Part shown: positions 16,083 through 24,792 of the stretch, one piece after another
How the letters are laid out: each line of letters begins with the position of its first letter
Numbering within the stretch: the first letter of the stretch is position 1
Source: Streptomyces sp. BHT-5-2
GTDB taxonomy: Bacteria; Actinomycetota; Actinomycetes; Streptomycetales; Streptomycetaceae
Direction of reading: 5' to 3'
DNA length: 64,000 nt
NCBI RefSeq assembly: GCF_019774615.1
Contig: NZ_CP081496.1
Span: forward strand, 3,038,001 to 3,102,000
Notes under the pieces: generated by a model
Seen by the model: only the letters and a program-made list of their open reading frames with translations
Databases searched by the model: none
Told to the model about the DNA's origin: nothing
Program-made: the position numbers and the translations under genes

Positions 16083-17693
16083 ATGACGGATGTTCCCGAA
16101 GCCGCCGTCCCCGACGACTTCCACGTGTTCGACACCACGCTGCGCGACGGCGCACAGCGCGAGGGCATCAACCTGACCGTCGCCGACAAGCTCACCATCG
16201 CCCGCCACCTGGACGACTACGGCGTCGGCTTCATCGAGGGCGGCTGGCCCGGCGCCAACCCGCGGGACACCGAGTTCTTCCAGCGCGCCCGCAAGGAGAT
16301 CGACTTCCGGCACGCCCGGCTCGTCGCCTTCGGCGCCACCCGCAAGGCCGGCGTCCGCGTCGAGGACGACCCTCAGGTCGCCGCGCTCCTGGAATCCGAC
16401 GCCCCGGTCGTCACCCTGGTCGCCAAGTCTCACGTCCGCCACGTCGAACTGGCGCTGCGCACCACGCCCGAGGAGAACCTCGCGATGGTCCGCGACACCG
16501 TCGCCCATCTGCGCGCCCACGGCCGCCGGGTCTTCCTCGACTGCGAGCACTTCTTCGACGGCTACGCCCTGGACCCCGACTACGCCAAGGCGGTCGTGCG
16601 CACCGCGTACGAGGCCGGCGCCGACGTCGTGGTGCTCTGCGACACCAACGGCGGGATGCTTCCGGCGCAGGTGACCGCGGTGGTCCGCACCGTCCTCGCG
16701 GACACCGGCGCCCGGCTCGGCATCCACGCCCAGGACGACACCGGCTGCGCGGTAGCCAACACCCTGGCCGCCGTGGACGCCGGCGCCACCCACGTCCAGT
16801 GCACCGCCAACGGCTACGGCGAACGCGTCGGCAACTCCAACCTCTTCCCGGTCGTCGCCGCCCTGGAGCTGAAGTACGGCCGCCGGGTGCTGCCGCTCGG
16901 CAAGCTCGCCGAGACCACCCGGATCTCGCACGCCATCGCGGAGGTCGTCAACCTCACCCCCGCCACCCACCAGCCCTACGTCGGGGTCTCCGCGTTCGCC
17001 CACAAGGCCGGGCTGCACGCCTCCGCGATCAAGGTGGACCCGGACCTCTACCAGCACATGGACCCGGCCCTGGTCGGCAACACCATGCGGATGCTGGTCT
17101 CCGACATGGCCGGCCGCGCCTCCATCGAGCTCAAGGGCAAGGAGCTCGGCATCGACCTGGGCGGCGACCGCGAGGTCGTCGGCCGGGTCGTGGCGCGGGT
17201 CAAGGAACGGGAGCTGGCCGGCTACACCTACGAGGCGGCCGACGCCTCGTTCGAGCTGCTGCTGCGCGAGGAGGTGCGCGGCGGGCCGCTGCGCTACTTC
17301 ACCGTCGAGTCCTGGCGCGCCATCGTCGAGGACCGCCCCGACGGCACCCACGCCAACGAGGCGACCGTGAAGCTCTGGGCCAAGGGCGAGCGGATCGTGG
17401 CCACCGCCGAGGGCAACGGCCCGGTCAACGCGCTGGACCGGGCGCTGCGGGTGGCCCTGGAGCGGATCTACCCCCAGCTGGCGTCGATGGAGCTGGTGGA
17501 CTACAAGGTCCGCATCCTGGAGGGCGCCCTGGGCACCGGGTCGACCACCCGGGTCCTGGTCTCCACCACCGACGGCCGCGGGGAGTGGTCCACGGTCGGC
17601 GTCGCCGAGAACGTCATCGCGGCGTCTTGGCAGGCACTGGATGACGCGTACGCGTACGGCTTGTTGCGCGCGGGCGTGCCCCCGCAGGGGTGA
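16083..17693 (+). CDS. cimA: (R)-Citramalate synthase (2-isopropylmalate synthase family)
   Basis: Condenses pyruvate and acetyl-CoA to (R)-citramalate, opening the threonine-independent route to isoleucine; LeuCD and LeuB can then process the product. The 536-residue protein begins with the HMGL-like TIM barrel (VFDTTLRDGAQREGINLT; metal ligands Asp and the later HAQDDTGCAVAN), contains NGYGERVGNSN, and ends in a LeuA-type allosteric dimer domain (about residues 400-520) that in relatives binds isoleucine or leucine. EGGWPGANPRD supports CimA rather than LeuA. AGGAG precedes the ATG. Expression is probably governed by the attenuator upstream. Confidence 0.9.
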   Translation: MTDVPEAAVPDDFHVFDTTLRDGAQREGINLTVADKLTIARHLDDYGVGFIEGGWPGANPRDTEFFQRARKEIDFRHARLVAFGATRKAGVRVEDDPQVAALLESDAPVVTLVAKSHVRHVELALRTTPEENLAMVRDTVAHLRAHGRRVFLDCEHFFDGYALDPDYAKAVVRTAYEAGADVVVLCDTNGGMLPAQVTAVVRTVLADTGARLGIHAQDDTGCAVANTLAAVDAGATHVQCTANGYGERVGNSNLFPVVAALELKYGRRVLPLGKLAETTRISHAIAEVVNLTPATHQPYVGVSAFAHKAGLHASAIKVDPDLYQHMDPALVGNTMRMLVSDMAGRASIELKGKELGIDLGGDREVVGRVVARVKERELAGYTYEAADASFELLLREEVRGGPLRYFTVESWRAIVEDRPDGTHANEATVKLWAKGERIVATAEGNGPVNALDRALRVALERIYPQLASMELVDYKVRILEGALGTGSTTRVLVSTTDGRGEWSTVGVAENVIAASWQALDDAYAYGLLRAGVPPQG

Positions 17694-17695
17694 CC

Positions 17696-17994
17696 CCCCC
17701 CACGTCGTCGGCTTTCCCGCCGTAGGGGTTCGCCTTGCTTGCGCCTGGCGGCGCTTGCCGTGTGCGCCTGCGGCGCATTGACTGCGTCGCCGCTGCGCGG
17801 GGCTGTCGGGTGCGGTGGGGGAAGGCCGGCGGGGGCGGACGCGGGTGGTCGACTGCGGGCGGTTGAGGGTCTACGTTCACCCCCACCGGCCCCGGAGGAC
17901 CGGCACCGCACCCGAAAGCCCCGCGCAGCGGACCCGATGCGCCGAAGGCGCAGCAAAGGGAACCCCTACGGCGGGGGAGCCGACAACGTGGGGA
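17696..17994. repeat. Long imperfect inverted repeat (~300 nt) between cimA and the PL8 lyase gene
   Basis: Three nested arm pairs share one centre near 17845: 17696-17735 with 17955-17994 (about 40 bases, few mismatches), 17763-17778 with 17937-17952, and 17791-17816 with 17905-17930. Transcribed, it would fold into one long hairpin. It starts three bases after the cimA stop and its right end carries the ribosome binding site (GGGGAGGG) of the next gene. It may act as a terminator and/or be a dispersed Streptomyces repeat. The gap holds no convincing gene. Confidence 0.75.
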
Positions 17995-18004
17995 GGGCCA
18001 ACGC

Positions 18005-20410
18005 ATGTGGTCACGGCGGGAGTTCCTCGCGGCGGGCGCCGCCATCGGTGCGGGGCGGGCCGCCCCGGCGTCGGCCGTAGCCGGGGAACCCCCGGATCCT
18101 TTCCGGACCCTCCGGGCCCGCTGGTGTGAGCTGACGCTCGGCACCGGGTACGACCCGGCCGCGGCGCCGTACGCCGCCGTCCTCCGCGAGACGGGGGAAC
18201 TCGCCGGCCGCCACGCGGCCGGTATGCGCCCGGAGCCCCACTCGCTGTGGGCGGACTGTCCGTACGACCCGCCCACCGGCATCACCCGCAGCTACAGCCG
18301 CCTGGCCACCATGGCGCTGGCCTGGGCCCAGCCCGGCACCGGCCGCACCGGCGAGGGGGACCTCGCCACCGCCGTCACCACCGGCCTCGACCACCTCGAC
18401 CGCACCGTCTACCACCCCGCCACCACCCCCTACGGCAACTGGTGGGAATGGCAGATCGGCAGCCCCAGACTCCTCCTCGACACCCTCGCCGTCCTCGACG
18501 AGCACCTCCCCGGCGGCACCGGCGACGACCTCCGCACCCGCTGCCTGGCCGCCGTCGACCACTTCGTCCCCGACCGGGCGCTCGGCTCCTACACCGGCAC
18601 CAGCACCGGCGCCAACCGCGTCGACCTCTGCCGGGTCGTCGCCGTCCGCGGCGTCCTCGGCCGCGCCCCCGGCAAGCTCGCCCTGGCCCGCGACGCCCTC
18701 TCCCCGGTCTTCCCCTACGTCACCCACGGCGACGGCCTCTACGCCGACGGCTCGTTCGTCCAGCACACCTGGGTCGCCTACTCCGGCACCTACGGCGCGG
18801 TCCTCCTCGACGGCCTGGGCCGCCTGTTCACCCTGCTGCGCGGCTCCGCCTGGGAGATCACCGACCCCGGTCGGCAGATCGTCTTCGACAGCGTCGAGCA
18901 CGCCTACGCCCCGCTGCTCCACGACGGCCTGATGATGGACAGCGTCAACGGCCGTGCCGTCAGCCGCGGTTACCTCCGCGCCGACGAACGCCACCTGCTG
19001 CACAGCGACCACCGCCACGGCCACGCCGTGATCGCCGCGCTCGCCCTGCTCGCCGAGGGCGCGAGCCCCGTCGAACGCGACCGCTGGCACGCCCTGATCA
19101 AGGGCTGGATCGCCCGCGACCGCACCCTGCCGGTGCTCACCGACCGCCAGTTCGCCGTCGCCGACCTCGCCCGCCTGGCCGCCGTCGACCGCGGCCCCGC
19201 ACCCGCCGCCCCCGAACCCCTCGGCCACCGGCTCTTCCCCGCCATGGACCGCGCCGTGCACCGCCGCCCCGGCTGGACCGCCGGCCTCGCCATGGCCTCC
19301 GAGCGCATCACCCACTACGAGAACGGCAACGGCGAGAACCGCCACGGCTGGCACACCGGCTCCGGAATGCTCTACTGGTGGCCCGCGGGCCGGGCCGGCG
19401 ACCAGTACACCGATGCCTTCTGGCCCACCGTCGACCCCTACCGGCTCCCCGGCACGACCGTCTCCACCAAGCGCCTCGCCGACAACGAGGGCGGCGGCTG
19501 GGGCGAGCCCAGACCCGACGTCCGCTGGGTCGGCGGCACCACCGACGGCAGCTACGCCGCCCTCGGCCAGCACCTGCGCGGCCTGGCCTCCACCCTCACC
19601 GCCCGCAAGTCCTGGTTCGCCCTCGCCGACTGCGTGGTCTGCCTCGGCGCCGGCATCACCTCCCGCGACGGCGTCCCCGCCGAGACCGTCGTCGACAACC
19701 GCAACCTGGGGGAGCGGGGCACCGCCGCCCTCACCGTCGACGGCACCCGCAGGCCCGCCGCCCCCGGCCGCACCACCGTCCTCGGGCGCGCCCGCTGGGC
19801 GCACCTCGACGGCCACGGCGGCTGGGTCTTCCCCGATCCCCCCGGCGGACCCGCCCTGCACGTCCTGCGCGAGGACCGCACCGGCCGCTGGTCCGACATC
19901 AACACCACGTCCACCCGCGACCCGTACACCCGCCGCTACCTCACCCTGTGGTACGACCACGGCACCGACCCCACCGACGCCGGCTACGCCTACCTGCTGA
20001 TGCCGGGCGCCACCCGGCGCGCGCTGGCCGCCCGCGCCGCCGACCGGCACTGGCTGACCGTCCTCGCCAACGACGCCGACCGCCAGGCGATCGCCGTGGA
20101 CCCGCTCGGCGTAACCGCCGCCAACTTCTGGCGGGCCGGCACCGCGGGCCCGCTCGCCGCCGACGGCCCCGCCAGCGTGCTGGTCCGCGAACGGCCCGCG
20201 CCCGGCCGCCGGGGCCGCACCGCGACGCTGTGCGCCGCGGCCCCCGCCCGCACCGGTGAGACCCTGGAGATCACCTGGTCACGGCCGGTCCGCGCGGTCC
20301 TGGGACACGACCCGGCGGTGGCGGTGCTGACCGCCGGCGCCGTGCTCCGGTTGCGGCTGGCCCCAGGCACGGCCTGTGCCACCCACCGCTGCACGGTGCT
20401 GCTGCGCTGA
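18005..20410 (+). CDS. Secreted polysaccharide lyase family 8 enzyme (hyaluronate/chondroitin/xanthan lyase type)
   Basis: An 801-residue protein with a Tat-type N-terminus (MWSRREFLAAGAAIGAG), so probably exported folded. The alpha/alpha-toroid half carries PL8 active-site motifs: STGANRVDLC (Asn), SFVQHTWVAYSGTYG (His and Tyr) and SVNGRAVSRGY (Arg). The lyase beta-sandwich half starts near MASERITHYENGNGEN and continues to the C-terminus. PL8 lyases cleave uronic-acid polysaccharides by beta-elimination; whether this one uses hyaluronan, chondroitin or xanthan cannot be told. It is absent, as far as recalled, from this spot in S. coelicolor; with the adjacent inverted repeat this suggests an accessory insertion. 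Confidence 0.9.
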   Translation: MWSRREFLAAGAAIGAGRAAPASAVAGEPPDPFRTLRARWCELTLGTGYDPAAAPYAAVLRETGELAGRHAAGMRPEPHSLWADCPYDPPTGITRSYSRLATMALAWAQPGTGRTGEGDLATAVTTGLDHLDRTVYHPATTPYGNWWEWQIGSPRLLLDTLAVLDEHLPGGTGDDLRTRCLAAVDHFVPDRALGSYTGTSTGANRVDLCRVVAVRGVLGRAPGKLALARDALSPVFPYVTHGDGLYADGSFVQHTWVAYSGTYGAVLLDGLGRLFTLLRGSAWEITDPGRQIVFDSVEHAYAPLLHDGLMMDSVNGRAVSRGYLRADERHLLHSDHRHGHAVIAALALLAEGASPVERDRWHALIKGWIARDRTLPVLTDRQFAVADLARLAAVDRGPAPAAPEPLGHRLFPAMDRAVHRRPGWTAGLAMASERITHYENGNGENRHGWHTGSGMLYWWPAGRAGDQYTDAFWPTVDPYRLPGTTVSTKRLADNEGGGWGEPRPDVRWVGGTTDGSYAALGQHLRGLASTLTARKSWFALADCVVCLGAGITSRDGVPAETVVDNRNLGERGTAALTVDGTRRPAAPGRTTVLGRARWAHLDGHGGWVFPDPPGGPALHVLREDRTGRWSDINTTSTRDPYTRRYLTLWYDHGTDPTDAGYAYLLMPGATRRALAARAADRHWLTVLANDADRQAIAVDPLGVTAANFWRAGTAGPLAADGPASVLVRERPAPGRRGRTATLCAAAPARTGETLEITWSRPVRAVLGHDPAVAVLTAGAVLRLRLAPGTACATHRCTVLLR

Positions 20411-20624
20411 TCACCGGCACTACGGCCGGCCTCCGACCAGCACAACGTCACCCGGCCGGCGTTTGTCGGCACCGTACAGACGCTGGACACCGCGTCCACC
20501 CCGTCACAGCCCGGCAGTCGGGCCTCGTGCAGCGTGGTTCTGTACCGCCTGCCCACGAAATCGCGCCCGACGTTGTACGAAACCGACATCGGTGTGTGGG
20601 CCCTCGCCCACGTACCGTCGATAC

Positions 20625-22208
20625 ATGACCACTGTCGAAGATGTGCCCGCCGGTGCCAACGACGCCCGCGGGCGCGTCGCCGAACTGCACGCGATCCGTG
20701 AGCAGGTGCGGCGAGGCCCCAGCGAGCGAGCCACTGAAGCGCAGCGTGCCAAGGGCAAGCTGACGGCGCGCGAGCGGATCGACCTGCTGCTGGACGAGGG
20801 TTCCTTCAACGAGGTCGAGCCGCTGCGTCGGCACCGGGCCACCGGTTTCGGGCTGGAGGCCAGGAAGCCGTACACGGACGGCGTGATCACGGGCTGGGGG
20901 ACGGTCCACGGCCGGACCGTCTTCGTCTACGCGCATGACTTCCGGATCTTCGGCGGTGCGCTGGGCGAGGCCCACGCGACCAAGATCCACAAGATCATGG
21001 ACATGGCCATCCAGGCCGGTGCCCCGCTGATCTCCCTCAACGACGGTGCCGGTGCCCGTATCCAGGAGGGCGTCTCCGCGCTCGCCGGCTACGGTGGCAT
21101 CTTCCAGCGCAACACCAGGGCCTCCGGTGTCATCCCGCAGATAAGCGTGATGCTCGGCCCGTGTGCCGGTGGTGCGGCCTACTCGCCGGCGCTGACGGAC
21201 TTCGTCTTCATGGTCCGTGAGACCTCGCAGATGTTCATCACCGGGCCCGACGTGGTCCGTGCGGTGACCGGTGAGGAGATCACCCAGAACGGCCTGGGTG
21301 GTGCCGATGTGCACGCCGAGACCTCCGGGGTGGCGCATTTCGCCTACGACGACGAGGTCACCTGCCTCGAAGAGGTCCGCTACCTGCTCTCCCTCCTCCC
21401 GGCCAACAACCGGGAGAACCCGCCGGTGGTGGCCTGCGAGGACCCCGCCGACCGCTCCGGCGACGCGCTGCTGGACCTGGTCCCGGCCGACGGCAACCGC
21501 CCCTATGACATGCGCAAGGTCATCGAGGAGATCGTCGACGACGGCGAGTACCTGGAGATCCACGAGCGTTGGGCGACCAACATCATCTGTGCGCTGAGCC
21601 GCTTCGACGGCCGGGTGGTGGGCATCATCGCCAACCAGCCGCAGTCGCTGGCCGGTGTCCTGGACATCGAGGCGTCGGAGAAGGCCGCCCGCTTCGTCCA
21701 GATGTGCGACGCCTTCAACATCCCGATCGTCACCCTCCTCGACGTCCCCGGCTTCCTGCCCGGCGTCGACCAGGAGCACGGCGGCATCATCCGGCACGGC
21801 GCCAAGCTGCTCTACGCGTACTGCAACGCCACCGTCCCGCGGATCTCGATCGTGCTGCGCAAGGCCTACGGCGGCGCTTACATCGTCATGGACTCGCAGT
21901 CCATCGGCGCCGACCTCACCTACGCCTGGCCCACCAACGAGATCGCGGTGATGGGCGCGGAGGGCGCCGCCAACGTCATCTTCCGCAAGCAGATCGCCGA
22001 GGCCGACGACTCCGACGCCATGCGCACCCGCATGGTCAAGGAGTACAAGTCCGAGCTGATGCACCCCTACTACGCGGCCGAGCGCGGCCTGGTCGACGAC
22101 GTCATCGACCCCGCCGAGACCCGCCACACCCTCATCCGCGCCCTGGAGATGCTGCGCACCAAGCACGCGGACCTGCCGGCCCGCAAGCACGGCAACCCGC
22201 CGCAGTAG
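20625..22208 (+). CDS. accB: Acetyl/propionyl-CoA carboxylase beta (carboxyltransferase) subunit
   Basis: Transfers carboxyl from carboxybiotin, carried on a separate alpha subunit, to acetyl- or propionyl-CoA, giving malonyl- or methylmalonyl-CoA for fatty acid and polyketide synthesis. The 527-residue protein is a full carboxyltransferase with both crotonase-like halves: LNDGAGARIQEGV and GPCAGGAAYSPALTDF in the first, DVPGFLPGVDQEHGGIIRHGAKLLYAY and KAYGGAYIVM in the second. The name follows S. coelicolor accB, which is likewise followed by the epsilon subunit. No good Shine-Dalgarno precedes the ATG, so translation may be leaderless or weakly initiated. No biotin-carrying alpha subunit is in the window. 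Confidence 0.92.
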   Translation: MTTVEDVPAGANDARGRVAELHAIREQVRRGPSERATEAQRAKGKLTARERIDLLLDEGSFNEVEPLRRHRATGFGLEARKPYTDGVITGWGTVHGRTVFVYAHDFRIFGGALGEAHATKIHKIMDMAIQAGAPLISLNDGAGARIQEGVSALAGYGGIFQRNTRASGVIPQISVMLGPCAGGAAYSPALTDFVFMVRETSQMFITGPDVVRAVTGEEITQNGLGGADVHAETSGVAHFAYDDEVTCLEEVRYLLSLLPANNRENPPVVACEDPADRSGDALLDLVPADGNRPYDMRKVIEEIVDDGEYLEIHERWATNIICALSRFDGRVVGIIANQPQSLAGVLDIEASEKAARFVQMCDAFNIPIVTLLDVPGFLPGVDQEHGGIIRHGAKLLYAYCNATVPRISIVLRKAYGGAYIVMDSQSIGADLTYAWPTNEIAVMGAEGAANVIFRKQIAEADDSDAMRTRMVKEYKSELMHPYYAAERGLVDDVIDPAETRHTLIRALEMLRTKHADLPARKHGNPPQ

Positions 22209-22262
22209 CCCACGCGCCGCCCACCGTCCTTCCTGATCCCACCACGGAGAATCGAGACCGCA

Positions 22263-22475
22263 GTGAACACTGCCCCCAGTGCCGTCACCGACGCTCCCAT
22301 CCGCGTCGAGAAGGGCCAGGCCAGCGAGGAGGAGCTGGCCGCGCTGACCGCCGTCCTCCTGGCCCGCGCCGCGCACCGCCCGTCGGCCGTCCCCGGCCCG
22401 CGCACCTCGGCGGCCCGCTGGCGCCGCCTGGAGCGCCAGACCGGCTTCCACGGCGCCACCAGCTGGCAGCGCTGA
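22263..22475 (+). CDS. accE: Acyl-CoA carboxylase epsilon subunit
   Basis: A 70-residue protein matching the actinomycete-specific epsilon subunits that bind and stimulate the alpha/beta carboxylase. Typical features are the short N-terminal arm, IRVEKGQASEEELAALTAVL and the Arg/Trp-rich tail SAARWRRLERQ ending in SWQR. It lies 54 bases after the beta subunit gene in an obvious operon closed by a terminator. Confidence 0.9.
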   Translation: MNTAPSAVTDAPIRVEKGQASEEELAALTAVLLARAAHRPSAVPGPRTSAARWRRLERQTGFHGATSWQR

Positions 22476-22490
22476 CCCGCTTTTGCGTTC

Positions 22491-22524
22491 CGGCGGCCCC
22501 CGCACCTCGGTGTGGGGGCCGCCG
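22491..22524 (+). terminator. Terminator after accE
   Basis: CGGCGGCCCCC pairs with GGGGGCCGCCG over a 12-base loop, between accE and the convergent small gene. Confidence 0.8.
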
Positions 22525-22548
22525 TCGTCTGTCCGTGCCGCTCACGTT

Positions 22549-22884
22549 TCAGGCGGAGAGCGTCGCCGCCCCCGGCCAGATCAGCCACGCCTGGGTATCC
22601 GCCGGCCTCCCGAACCAACGCACCGCGCTCTCCGCCGAGCCGAGGCTGTAATGCGCCCGTCCGCTCGCGCTGATCACCTGCGCCCGCCCGTCCTCGTACG
22701 CCAGCCCCCAGGCGGCGATATGCCCGTCGAACTCCCCGTCGCCGACGGGGTACTGCTGCGCGACGGCGAACAGCCGCGGCGCCAATTCGTTCGCCATGGC
22801 CGCGAGTTCGGGGTGCAGGGTGCCCACGGGGTGGGAGTTGCCCGTGTGCTCAGGGTCGTTGGCCTGTGACGCTACGGTGTTCAT
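22549..22884 (-). CDS. Hypothetical protein, 111 residues, divergent from an XRE/DUF397 pair
   Basis: Not recognised. The product is soluble and without signal or membrane segment; the middle (GEFDGHIAAWGLAYEDGRAQVISASG) suggests a small alpha/beta domain. A strong AGGAGG six bases before the ATG supports the start. It is divergent from an XRE regulator followed by a DUF397 gene across an AT-richer 160-base promoter region. Scr1-type XRE/DUF397 pairs often sit beside a third small gene of unknown role, so this may be the third member of such a unit. Confidence 0.65.
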   Translation of the reverse strand: MNTVASQANDPEHTGNSHPVGTLHPELAAMANELAPRLFAVAQQYPVGDGEFDGHIAAWGLAYEDGRAQVISASGRAHYSLGSAESAVRWFGRPADTQAWLIWPGAATLSA

Positions 22885-23046
22885 GGAGTCCTCCTGCTCA
22901 GGGAGTTGGGGGAGCCGATGGAGTGGCTCACGTCACACACGGTAGCCCAGCTGGATATATATTGCTCTAGTGGGAAAGCTAAGAATTTACAGTCCACCTG
23001 TGTGGGTGACGGCGGTCGTTCCTGACGGGTGAGGAGAGGGAAGCGG

Positions 23047-23898
23047 ATGCCGTCGAGTAAGCCAATCACCCTGCGGCAGCAGCGACTTGCCCTTGAGCTG
23101 AGGAAACTGCGGGAACGAGCGGGTCTCTCGTCGAGCGAGGCGGCCAACCGCCTTGGCGTCAAGCCGGCGCAGATCAGCAACATCGAAGCGGCCCGGCACG
23201 CGGTGAGCGCCGATCGGGTGCGGGCCTTTGCGGCGGGCTATGGCTGCGCGGATCCGGACTACGTCGAGGGACTCGCCGGGATGACGGGAGGGCGGACGCG
23301 TGGCTGGTGGGAGGAGTATCGCGAGTTCCTGCCCGGTGGGCTGGTCGATGTCGCGGAGCTTGAGCACTCCGCGACGGCCTTGCGCGTAGCGGTCGTGATC
23401 CACATGCCTGGCCTGCTGCAGACGCCGGAGCATGCACGCGCGACCTTCCGCGCGAATGTTCCCCCTTTGCCGGCACACGAATTGGAGCACCGCACCTCCT
23501 TCCGCATCAGAAGGCAGGCGGTGCTGTTCGGTGATCGGCCCACTCCGTACACCGCGATCGTCCACGAGGCTGCCCTGCGGATGGGCTTCGGAGGCCCTGA
23601 GGCGTCCCGTGGGCAGCTCAACCACCTTGCCGAGATGAGCGAACACGATCACATCTCGGTCGTCGTCATCCCGTTCGGCGACGCTTCGGTTCCCGTGTCC
23701 GGTCAGCCATACGTCTACGTCTCCGGCCCAGTTCCTGCACTGGATACCGTCGAAGTCGATACCGAGTACGGCTGTGATTTCATGCATGCCGAGGATCAGT
23801 TGGAGAAGTACCGGACGGTGCTGGACTGCTTGGAATCCCGAGCCCTCACGCCGGCCAAGTCGCGTGATCTGATCCGCCGGATCGCAAAGACCGTCTGA
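23047..23898 (+). CDS. XRE-family regulator with DUF5753 (Scr1-type)
   Basis: The 283-residue protein has an N-terminal HTH (residues about 14-66: LRKLRERAGLSSSEAANRLGV then ISNIEAARHAVSAD) and a C-terminal DUF5753 domain with its usual markers: YREFLPGG, MPGLLQTPEHARA and the LEKYRTVLDCLESRALTP tail. This architecture is very abundant in Streptomyces, nearly always paired with DUF397, and some pairs behave like antitoxin/toxin or developmental switches. The ATG at 23047 follows GAGGAGAGGG; the GTG at 23029 overlaps that site and is unlikely. The DUF397 gene begins 11 bases downstream. Confidence 0.92.
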   Translation: MPSSKPITLRQQRLALELRKLRERAGLSSSEAANRLGVKPAQISNIEAARHAVSADRVRAFAAGYGCADPDYVEGLAGMTGGRTRGWWEEYREFLPGGLVDVAELEHSATALRVAVVIHMPGLLQTPEHARATFRANVPPLPAHELEHRTSFRIRRQAVLFGDRPTPYTAIVHEAALRMGFGGPEASRGQLNHLAEMSEHDHISVVVIPFGDASVPVSGQPYVYVSGPVPALDTVEVDTEYGCDFMHAEDQLEKYRTVLDCLESRALTPAKSRDLIRRIAKTV

Positions 23899-23908
23899 GA
23901 GGAACGCC

Positions 23909-24109
23909 ATGCCCATACACGAGTGGCAGAAGTCGTCGTTCAGCGGCGAGGGCGCACAGTGTCTCTACGTCGCCGCCCCCGACAGCGACACCATCAAGCT
24001 CCGCGAGAGCGACGACCCCGACGTCGTCCTCACCACCACCCCCGCCAACCTCAAGGCGTTCATCCTGGGCGTCAAGGCCGGGGAGTTCGACCACTTCGTG
24101 GACGGCTGA
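23909..24109 (+). CDS. DUF397 domain protein
   Basis: A 66-residue protein beginning HEWQKSSFSGEGAQCLYVA, the classic DUF397 signature (W-x-KSSxS...CVEVA), and ending AFILGVKAGEFDHF. It is translated ten bases after the XRE gene with AGAGGAACGCC as binding site, so the two proteins are made together. DUF397 proteins are thought to act with the partner regulator, sometimes as toxin-like members; activity here is untested. Confidence 0.93.
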   Translation: MPIHEWQKSSFSGEGAQCLYVAAPDSDTIKLRESDDPDVVLTTTPANLKAFILGVKAGEFDHFVDG

Positions 24110-24128
24110 GAGCACCGGCCGCAGGCCG

Positions 24129-24177
24129 GTACGCGAAGGCCCCCGCACCTGGCAGGTGTGCGGGGGCCTTCGCGTAC
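24129..24177. terminator. Bidirectional terminator between DUF397 gene and the cvn operon
   Basis: A long near-perfect palindrome (GTACGCGAAGGCCCCCGCACC and its complement) serves two converging transcripts. Confidence 0.85.
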
Positions 24178-24213
24178 GGCTCGTCGGCAAGCGCGCGCCG
24201 TCGGGCGCCACCG

Positions 24214-24792
24214 CTACCGCAGGCGGGCCATCAGGGCGTGCTCCACGAGCGTGATGAGCGCGCTCTTGGCCTCGCTGCGGTGGCGGGCGTCGGTGGTGAT
24301 GATCGGCGCGTCCGGGCCGATCTGGAGCGCTTCGCGGACCTCGTCGGGCGTGTACGGCTGGTGCCCGTCGAAGCCGTTGAGGGCGATGACGAAGGGCAGG
24401 CCGCTGTTCTCGAAGTAGTCGACCGCGGGGAAGCAGTCGGCGAGGCGGCGGGTGTCGACCAGGACGACGGCGCCGATCGCGCCGCGCACCAGGTCGTCCC
24501 ACATGAACCAGAAGCGGTCCTGACCGGGCGTACCGAAGAGGTACAGGATCAGGTCCTGGTCCAGGGTGATCCGGCCGAAGTCCATGGCCACGGTCGTGGT
24601 GGTCTTGTCCGGCGCGTGCGTGAGGTCGTCGATGCCCGCCGACGCGGAGGTCATCACGGCTTCGGTACGCAGCGGATTGATCTCTGAGACGGCCCCGACG
24701 AACGTGGTCTTGCCCACGCCGAAGCCGCCCGCCACCACGATCTTCGCCGAGGTGGTGGAGCGGGCTGCACCGCTAGAGCTTGCGAAGTCCAC
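24214..24792 (-). CDS. cvnD: CvnD: conservon GTP-binding protein (first cvn operon)
   Basis: A 192-residue small G-protein-like component of a Streptomyces conservon. The P-loop GGFGVGKTTFVGA is intact (residues about 23-35); the G3 region reads MDFGRI and TPGQDRFWFMWDDLVRGA resembles Arf/Ras-type proteins; the G4 equivalent is NGFDG instead of NKxD, a conservon trait. It starts with GTG inside the end of cvnC (20-base overlap), showing translational coupling. In the studied Cvn9 system the D protein associates with A, B and C at the membrane and responds to GTP/GDP state. Last gene of its operon. Confidence 0.92.
   Translation of the reverse strand: MDFASSSGAARSTTSAKIVVAGGFGVGKTTFVGAVSEINPLRTEAVMTSASAGIDDLTHAPDKTTTTVAMDFGRITLDQDLILYLFGTPGQDRFWFMWDDLVRGAIGAVVLVDTRRLADCFPAVDYFENSGLPFVIALNGFDGHQPYTPDEVREALQIGPDAPIITTDARHRSEAKSALITLVEHALMARLR

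Noticed and set aside
17739..18129. Open frames of about 110 residues inside the cimA-lyase gap
   Set aside because: They run through the arms of the long inverted repeat, have no ribosome binding site and overlap the lyase start.
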